In this document: positions 34,884 to 42,400 of the stretch, piece by piece
How the letters are laid out: every line of letters begins with the position of its first letter
How positions within the stretch are numbered: the stretch's first letter is position 1
Assembly: GCF_001717585.1 (NCBI RefSeq)
Contig: NZ_CP017042.1
Coordinates: forward strand, 1,890,501-1,954,500
Length of the DNA stretch: 64,000 nucleotides
DNA from: Selenomonas sp. oral taxon 920
GTDB taxonomy: Bacteria > Bacillota > Negativicutes > Selenomonadales > Selenomonadaceae
Direction of reading: 5' to 3'
Translations under genes and position numbers: made by a program
Notes under the pieces: generated by a model
Databases searched by the model: none
The model's input: only the letters and a program-made list of their open reading frames with translations
Told to the model about the DNA's origin: nothing

Positions 34884-35864
34884 TTACAACAAAGCCGCAC
34901 GAAGCTCCTCACCGCTCCGCGCCGAGAGATAGACAGGGGCGATGTCGAGCACGGTCTTGCAGCCCTTCATCCCCTCGGACGCGAGACGGTATGCCGCACG
35001 CGCATAGGCAGCGAGGACGCACGCCGTGAACTCGGGGTTCGAATCGAGCTTCAGGCTGAACTCGATCACATGCTTGTGTTCGCCGCCCTTGCCCGTCGCA
35101 CCGGAGCGGATGACGAACCCCGCATGGGGAAGCCCTGCGTGGTCACGCTGCAGCTCCTCCTCGCTGATGAAGTGCACCGTCGTGTCATAGTCCGAGAAGT
35201 AATTTGGCATCGTCACGATTGCCTTCTCCACGGCAGCCGCATCCGCCCCCGGCTCGAGTACGACGTAGCACTCGCGCGTATGCTTCTCACGCGTACTGAG
35301 CTGCGGATTCGCGCCGCTGCGCACAGCATCGAGCGCTGCCGGAACGGGCACGGTGTACTGCTTGGCATCCTTCACACCCGGGATGCGGCGAATCGCATCC
35401 GAGTGCCCCTGGCTGACGCCGCGTCCCCAGAATGTATAGTCTGCACCATTCGTGAGAACAGCGTTGCTGTAGACACGTGCGAGCGAGAACATCCCCGGAT
35501 CCCAGCCGACCGAGATCACGCCGATGTGCCCCGCAGCCTTTGCCGCCGCATCCACCGCCGCAAAGTGCGCGGGGATCTTTGCGTGCGTGTCAAAGCTGTC
35601 GACCACGTTGAACAGCTTGGCAAACTCCGGCGTCTGCTCCGGCAGATCGGTGGCAGAACCACCGCAGAGAATCAGAACATCCACCTTGTCCTTCCACTCC
35701 GCCGCCTTCGATGCTGCAACAACCGGCACATTTGTGCGCGGCCGCACCGATGCAGGATCGCGCCGCGTAAACACGGCGACGAGCTTCATATCTGCATTTG
35801 CCTCGACGGCGTACTCCACGCCGCGTCCGAGATTACCATAGCCAAGAATACCAATACGAATCAT
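34884..35864 (-). CDS. ddh: meso-Diaminopimelate D-dehydrogenase
   Basis: NADPH-dependent reductive amination of tetrahydrodipicolinate directly to meso-diaminopimelate, the one-step branch of lysine and peptidoglycan-precursor synthesis. The Rossmann motif is GILGYGNLGRGVE, followed by LCGGSATDLPEQ, SVGWDPGMFSLARVYSNA and WGRGVSQGHSDAIRRI. Length (326 residues) fits the Corynebacterium enzyme. The ATG at 35864 has GGGAGGAG upstream. It probably shares a transcript with the small upstream gene at 35929, since the 64-base gap holds only two stem-loops and no T-run. Confidence 0.94.
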   Translation of the reverse strand: MIRIGILGYGNLGRGVEYAVEANADMKLVAVFTRRDPASVRPRTNVPVVAASKAAEWKDKVDVLILCGGSATDLPEQTPEFAKLFNVVDSFDTHAKIPAHFAAVDAAAKAAGHIGVISVGWDPGMFSLARVYSNAVLTNGADYTFWGRGVSQGHSDAIRRIPGVKDAKQYTVPVPAALDAVRSGANPQLSTREKHTRECYVVLEPGADAAAVEKAIVTMPNYFSDYDTTVHFISEEELQRDHAGLPHAGFVIRSGATGKGGEHKHVIEFSLKLDSNPEFTACVLAAYARAAYRLASEGMKGCKTVLDIAPVYLSARSGEELRAALL

Positions 35865-35876
35865 AAAAACTCCTCC

Positions 35877-35930
35877 CGCCATCCCCCAGATGGCGTAAAA
35901 CCTTTGGAGAAACGGCACGTGCCGTTCCTC
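35877..35930 (-). promoter_or_regulatory. Two stem-loops between the 104-residue protein gene and ddh
   Basis: One is the 16-base palindrome AACGGCACGTGCCGTT, extended by GAG/CTC, at 35907-35930 at the end of the upstream gene. The other is CGCCATC/GATGGCG at 35877-35895, next to the ddh ribosome-binding site. Neither has a T-run. Confidence 0.4.
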
Positions 35931-36243
35931 AGTAATGCGGGTGTGCCTTCACATAGTCGACCGGCCGCGACCAGTCCACCTGTACCCCCGTTTCATTCCA
36001 CAGGCGCGTGAGCGCAAGCTCAAAACTCTCCCGATCCGCGAGTGGGGTGACGGTCTCCTTCGTGAAGTCCATCAGTGTCTCATGCGGCACCTCGACCTCA
36101 TGATCCTGCGCGAGAAAGGCCTCCGCCGCCGCGCGGCCCTTTTCATCCGCGAGATTCACCGTCGCCACGCGGGATGCCGCATCATAATCAATCCAGCCAA
36201 GAACGTCGCCATAGCTGATGGCGACACTGTATGTATCACTCAC
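35929..36243 (-). CDS. Small conserved-looking protein of unknown function
   Basis: An acidic soluble protein of about 104 residues, ending WSRPVDYVKAHPHY. It has an N-terminal beta-rich stretch (YSVAISYGDVLGWIDYD) that could fit the small DUF2442-like fold, but this is only a resemblance. The GTG at 36243 is preferred because AGAGGTG lies six bases upstream; another GTG at 36252 falls inside that motif. Upstream are a promoter (36329-36357) and a leader stem-loop (36264-36292). Function not assigned. Confidence 0.7.
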   Translation of the reverse strand: MSDTYSVAISYGDVLGWIDYDAASRVATVNLADEKGRAAAEAFLAQDHEVEVPHETLMDFTKETVTPLADRESFELALTRLWNETGVQVDWSRPVDYVKAHPHY

Positions 36244-36263
36244 TCGTATCACCTCTTATATTC

Positions 36264-36292
36264 GTCAGTGATAAATTTCTTTTATCGCTGAC
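36264..36292 (-). promoter_or_regulatory. Leader stem-loop before the 104-residue protein gene
   Basis: GTCAG-C-GATAAA and TTTATC-A-CTGAC form a 12-base stem with one mismatch and a 5-base loop. It ends about 10 bases before the ribosome-binding site. Not a terminator. Confidence 0.45.
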
Positions 36293-36328
36293 CCCTTTGG
36301 ATATATCCTGCCCCTGTGGGTGTTCCTT

Positions 36329-36357
36329 ATTATAGAACGATTCGCATACATACGCAA
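36329..36357 (-). promoter_or_regulatory. Promoter of the small protein gene and ddh
   Basis: On the minus strand TTGCGT (36352-36357), a 17-base spacer and a perfect TATAAT (36329-36334). Confidence 0.6.
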
Positions 36358-36379
36358 CTACCCGCTGAAAATAATTCTG

Positions 36380-36410
36380 TATACAGAAAGAGACGGCCCC
36401 AAAGCCGCCC
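36380..36410 (-). terminator. Terminator of autotransporter 1
   Basis: On the minus strand GGCGGC/GCCGTC forms a 6-bp stem with one G-T pair, followed by TCTTTCT, about 25 bases after the autotransporter stop. Confidence 0.6.
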
Positions 36411-36434
36411 CCTTCTCAAACATCAATACACTCC

Positions 36435-39400
36435 TCAGAACGCCCAGTTGATCTGAACGCCGCCGGAGATTCCCCTGCGCTTGCCCGTCATGCCCATGAG
36501 GCTCATGCCGTAGCTGACGTTGCTGGATTTCGGTGCAAAACGGTAACCGAGTTCCAGAACTCCCGTGCTGCCCTTCAGGCTCGGACTCGGTGTGGAGTAG
36601 TCGCCGAAAGTTGCACCCGCATCGCTGCCGAACTCGTACTCGTACGCAAGTCCCGTGTAGAACGCACCGCCTCCATTGAGCTTCTTCGTATAGCGTGCAC
36701 CGATGCGGAGACGGCTCGAATTCACCGCGTCAAAGTCATAGACCTCGCCCGTATTCAGCTTCACCGTATCGCCGCCCTGATGCGAGTAGAAATACTTCGC
36801 ATAGGTGTCGATCGTGTCGCCGCCCTTCAGCTCCTTCTCCCGTCCAACGCCGATATGCGCCGCGTAGTAGGTGCTGCTGCTGTCGTAGGTGGCAGTGGTA
36901 TTGGAGATATCGCCCGCATAGTCACTCTTGACGCGTCCTGCACGCAGGCTGCCCTCGACATATGCACCGCTGTCGCTCTTGGACACTGCCATGACACCCA
37001 CACCGACATGGCTCATCGAGCCGTCGCCGTGCGTGCCGTCGTCCAGATAGGAGTCGTACGTGCCGCGTCCGTATTCGATGAACGGTCCGTAGGTGACGGT
37101 GTTCCGTCCCATAGTTGTCTGCTTTGCAAAACCGAGGTTGAGGTTCCATCCCTTCGCGTCAACATACGAGCCGGAGTTCAGGCGCGTCGCAGACCCGCTC
37201 TGTGCCGCCCACATCTGGAAGGCGCTGCTTGCTGCTGCGGATGCCGCCGATGCCTGTGTGCCGGCGTTTGCCGTAGATTTTGCGGCAGGGGCGTGGGCGG
37301 CTGCGGATACGGCATTAATCGCCGCACCGATGCCGCTGTCGGCGAGGAGGTCGCCGCTGCTGTTGATCATGGCGGTTGCCGCGACTCTGGTCTCGACAAG
37401 AGACTTCGTCTGATCATTCACGGAAACATCGCTCACCTCGGCGACAAGCTCATTCTTCAGATGGGTTTCATTCTTGGTGTGCGGATCTGTCTCGTTCTGT
37501 GCCTCACGCGTGAGCAGGTTGAACTTGTAGCGCAGGCTGATGCCGTGCATGCCCTCTGCGTCGCTGACGCTCGGCGCGTTTATGATCTCGACTGCCTGGT
37601 TGTCGCTGCCGTCCACCTTGTATGCCTTCATCAGGCTGACCGTGTCGCCGACGTTCAGCGTCGGGCGGCTGCCCGCAAGTCCGACGCGGACGTTGACATT
37701 GCTCAGATTCTTCTTGTCGTCGTGCGACAGTTCTCCTACGTTCGTCAGACGGAGCATCGTCGCTGCTGCGGGATCCGCCGTTGTCCCCTCCGGAATGTAG
37801 AAGTGGAGGTTCTGTACGCCGTCAAAATCCTTCGCCGTCGTGCCGAACGAACGCACCGCGAGTGTGTTGTCCGTGCTGTTCGCATTGCCTGCGCCGCCGT
37901 GGATCACGCCGCCGATTGTGACACCGTGATAGAGATTCACCGTATTGTTCGATGCTGCGCCGTTCGTTGCGCGTCCGCCGTAGACATCGCCCGTCACCCT
38001 GCCGCCGAAGATGTCGACCGTGTTGTCCGTCGCCGTCGTGCCGAAGCCGCCGACGAGTTCGCCCGCCGAGCCGCCCTGCAGGACAAGCGTGTTCTTCTTT
38101 GCTGTGTTCGTACGCGATGTGCCGCCGTACGCCGTACCTGTAATTTCACCGCCCGTCATCGTGAGCGTATTCTCCTCGACCACGTTGCCAAGCTCCGAGC
38201 GACCCCCCCACGCGGAGTCGTGCGTATTGTCCGACGCCGCATAGGAGACTTCGTTGCCCTTGAAACGATAGGTGTCCGTGTAGACGCTGTTGTTGTCTTT
38301 ATCGGTAACGAACTCGAATACATCGCGCGTCTCACCCTTTGCGCCGTGATAGGTCGCACCGAAGTCAATGCCGTTCGCATTCGCCATCAGCGTGATGCGC
38401 GACGCGCCGTAGCTGCTCACCGTCATGTTCGTAGGATCGACCGTCGCCGTTACCTTCGACCAGTCAAGCCCCGTGGTCTGTGCACCGCCATTCAGCGAAA
38501 GGAGTGTCTTGCCCGCCGTATCCTTGTTCACGGCGAAGTTCAGCTTCTCAAAGTTTGCAATCTGCCCTGCCGTAATCGCGCCGCGCACATTCAGCGTATT
38601 GCCCGTCACATGATCGGACTTGCTGCCGCCGTAGATTGTGCCCGTGACTTTCGTGCCATCCGCGACCGCATGGAATGCACCGTTCTTGTCGGTATAGCCG
38701 ATATTCACGATGTTGCCCGTGGTCTCACCCGTGCCGCTCGTATAGCCGCCGTAGACATTCTGTGCCGTGCCGCCCGCAATGTTGACCGTGTTGCCGGTCG
38801 CATTCGCGGCATTCGTTGCCTTGCCGATGTAGCCGCCATACACCTCTTCGAGCGTACCTGAGCCCGTGCCGAGGAGGTTCACGGTGTTGTTGACCGCGCC
38901 GCCCGCCGTGCCCTCCGAACGTCCACCCGAGAGGTAATCAACGGTATTACCCGAGGCAATGCCCGTAAGCGTCATTATATTTTTCTCTGCCGTATTGCCG
39001 CCGTAGGAAACACCGGCATAGGTCTTGGCGTTTGGATTGACACCGTCATAAATGACATCGCCATTCTTGAAACGGTTCACGTCAATAAGGACAGCGTTCG
39101 CCACGCCCGTATTTGTATCCGTACGCTGAACGACTTCGTAGTCGCCGCTCACCGCATGATTCTTTGCCGCGTAGTTCGAGAACTTCAGCTCGTTCGCCGC
39201 CGTACTCTTCATCAGCGTGATCGCGCCGAGCGTCTTGTCGGCGGAGAGCTTCGACGTATCGACCGTAACCTTGTTCCAGTCTGCCGTCTGTCCGTCAAAC
39301 CCATTCGCAAGCGTCAGCATCGTGCCGCGGCTCGTAGTATAGGTATCGTCAACCGTGCCGCTCGACGGCTTGTCCGCCGCAACGGAGTTCGTCAGATAGA

Positions 39401-42400
39401 ACGTATAGTTCTCGAAGTTCTGCGCCTTCTTCGCCGCAGCATCCTTTACCGTGATATTCAGCGTATTGCCCGAGGCATCGGACTTGTTGCCGCCGTAGAG
39501 TTCAGCAGCAGTAAAATCTGTTCCCGCCGCGAGCGTCGAGGTATCGCCCTGACGCAGCGTCGTCGGATCCGCGCCGATGTTGACTGTATTGTTTGTAGTC
39601 GCACCGCCGCCATTCGTGTAGCCGCCGTAGACCGCGCCCGTAACCTTACCGCCCGAGAGCGTGACTGTGTTGCCCGTCACATCACCGCTGTTCGCAGCCT
39701 TATCAACGTAGCCGCCATAGACGTTCGTCAGCGTACCTGCGCCCGTCCCCGTGACCGTGACCGTATTCTTGATCGAGCCGCCTACCGTGCCCATCGTCTT
39801 GCCGCCGTATGCACTGTGCGCACCTGCGGCGAGACTCTTGACCGTCAGCCGATTGCTCTCCGTCGTATTGCCGAAATGAGAAATGCCGCCAAGTGCCTCG
39901 CCCGTCGTCGCGGCGGTAAAGTCAACCACGCCGTCCTTGAAACGGTTTGCATCGAGGTAGATCTTGTTCGCCGTCGTGCTGCCGACATGATTTGTGCGCA
40001 GACCGTACTCCATGCCGTCATGGACGCTGAGGAGACGCTGATTTGCCGCGCCCGTGAATGTCATGCCTGCGGCATTGAGCAGCGTGATGGTATTCGTGCG
40101 CTGTTTGCCCACACTCCATGCGTGAAGCGTCTCTCCGTCGAGGTTGATTTTCGACCAGTCTACGTCATCACCGTCAAATCCGCCCGCCTGCGCGAACGTC
40201 AACAGCGTATCGCCGTCCTTTACATCATTCCCCAAATAGAAAGTATAGTTCTCGAATTTGCCCGCCGTCTTGACGGTCATATCCTTTCCCTTGACATTCA
40301 GCGTGTTGCCCGTCACATCGCTCCGATTACCGCCGTAGATGGAGGTACCCGAAAGATCGGCACCCTGAGCAAGCCCCGTGCCGTTCCCGAGGTTCACTGT
40401 ATTGTTCGTGGTCGCACCGCCGCCGTCTGCGTATCCGGCGTAGACCTTATCCGTCACCTTGCCGCCCGTCAGCGTCACTGTGTTGCCCGTGGCATCGCCG
40501 CCGTTATTTGTATAGCCGCCGTAGACCAGACCGTTAACGACGCCGCCCGTCAGCGTCACTTTATTGCCCGTCGCCGCGCCACCGTCATGCGTGTAGCCGC
40601 CGTGGACATCATCGCTGCTCGTGCCGCCCGAGATCATGACCTCATTGTTCTGCGCCGCGCCCTTGCCCTTGGTATGACCGCCATAGAGCCGGTTGTATGT
40701 ACCGTTTTGGATCGTGACCTTGTTGCCCGTGACAGCGGCCGTGCTGTCCGCATTGTCGATGGCACCGCCGTAGACATCGCCCGCTGTGCCATTCTCAAGC
40801 GTCACTGCATTGCCCTCGCCGTCCGCACTGCCGCCGACCGCGCCCTTGCCCCGCGTATAGCCGCCGTAGACCGTGCTAGTACGACCATTTTTCAGCGTGA
40901 CACTGTTGCCTGTCACCGTGCCCGTAGCGTTCTTCTTATTCGTGACCGCACCGCCGTGGACGTAGGAGAGTCCGCCGCCGACCCCCGTATTCTCGACAAC
41001 GACGCGGTTGTTCTTGGAACCGCCCGTGCGTCCTGCCGTCTTGCCGCCGTAGGTATTGCCCACCCACTCCGTCGTGGAGGTGTTCGTGATCGTGAGCGTA
41101 TTGCTCTCCGTCGTGTGGTTGTTGTAGGAGACACCACCGAACAGTTCCTTCGCATTCGGCGGATTCGTACCGTTATACGTCCACGTATTTCCCTTGAAGA
41201 TATTGTACCCCATGATGACGGAGGAGCCTTCACGTTCCCCCGTATCAGTGCCGACGAAGTACTCGACATTGTCCGTGCTGCCGAGATCGCGGGACTGATA
41301 GCCCTGTTTGAACTTCAGCATCCCCGTCGCGCTCTTGACAAGAGTAATAAGGCCGGTTGGTTTTCCCGTCAGCTTCGATGTATCCAGAACGAAATTATTC
41401 GCAAAGTCGATCTCCCTGCCAAAGCCGCCGTTCTCCAGCGTCAGCATCGTGTCGCCGTCTTTGATGTTGTTGTTCAGCGTGAACTTATACTTGTCAAAAT
41501 TATCCACGCTGTAAACCTTGACGCCCTTGGCGCGGACGTTCAGCGTATTGTTGTTCACCGCACCGTCCGTGGAGTTGTCGCCGTGAATATTTGCCTTGGT
41601 GAGGTCTGCCGTATAGGTGCCGTCCTCTGCACCAAGATTCACCGTATTGTTCGATGCGCTGCTGCCGGCAGCCGTCATCTTTTTGCCGCCGTAGACATCG
41701 GCAGGGGTGAAGCTGCCTACCGTGCCGCCCGAGATCGTGACTGTGTTGCCCGTCGCCGCCCCCTTGGCGCTGAGACCGCCATAGATCTCCCTCGTCACCG
41801 TGCCGCCCGTGAGGTTGACCGTATTGTTCTTCGCCGCACCTGTACCATAGTTCTGCCCGCCGACCGCATACTCCACCGTGCCCTGCTTCATATTGACGAT
41901 ATTGCCCGAAACCTCGCCCGCATTGTCTGCGTTCGTGATTTTACCGCCGTAGATATCCTTGATCGCGGAAGTGTTGGCGGGGAGTTCGAGCGTCGCCGTA
42001 TTGTCTTTGACATCACCTGTCGCTCCCTCGTTCTTGCCGCCGTAGGCATAGGAGAGCTGTGTGCCGGACGCAGGCAGCCCCGTCACCGTCAGCGTGTTGC
42101 CCGTCGTCGTATGACCAAAGCGGGAGAGTCCGCCGTAGACCTCGCCGCCGAAGGTCGGTGTTGTACCGTCATAGGTGACATGACTGTCCTTGAATCGGCT
42201 CGCCTCCAGCATGAGGGCGTTCGCCGTACCTGTGCCATTATTCGTAACAAATCTGAACTCATGCGTCTCGGTAGCCGTCGCCGCCTCACCACGTGTCGCA
42301 TAGTTTTGGAACGTCAACGTATCGGTATCATTGCTGCGCTTCAAAAGGGTCATGCGCTTGATTCCGTGCTGCGTCGCGAGGTAGTCCGCCGACAGCCCCG

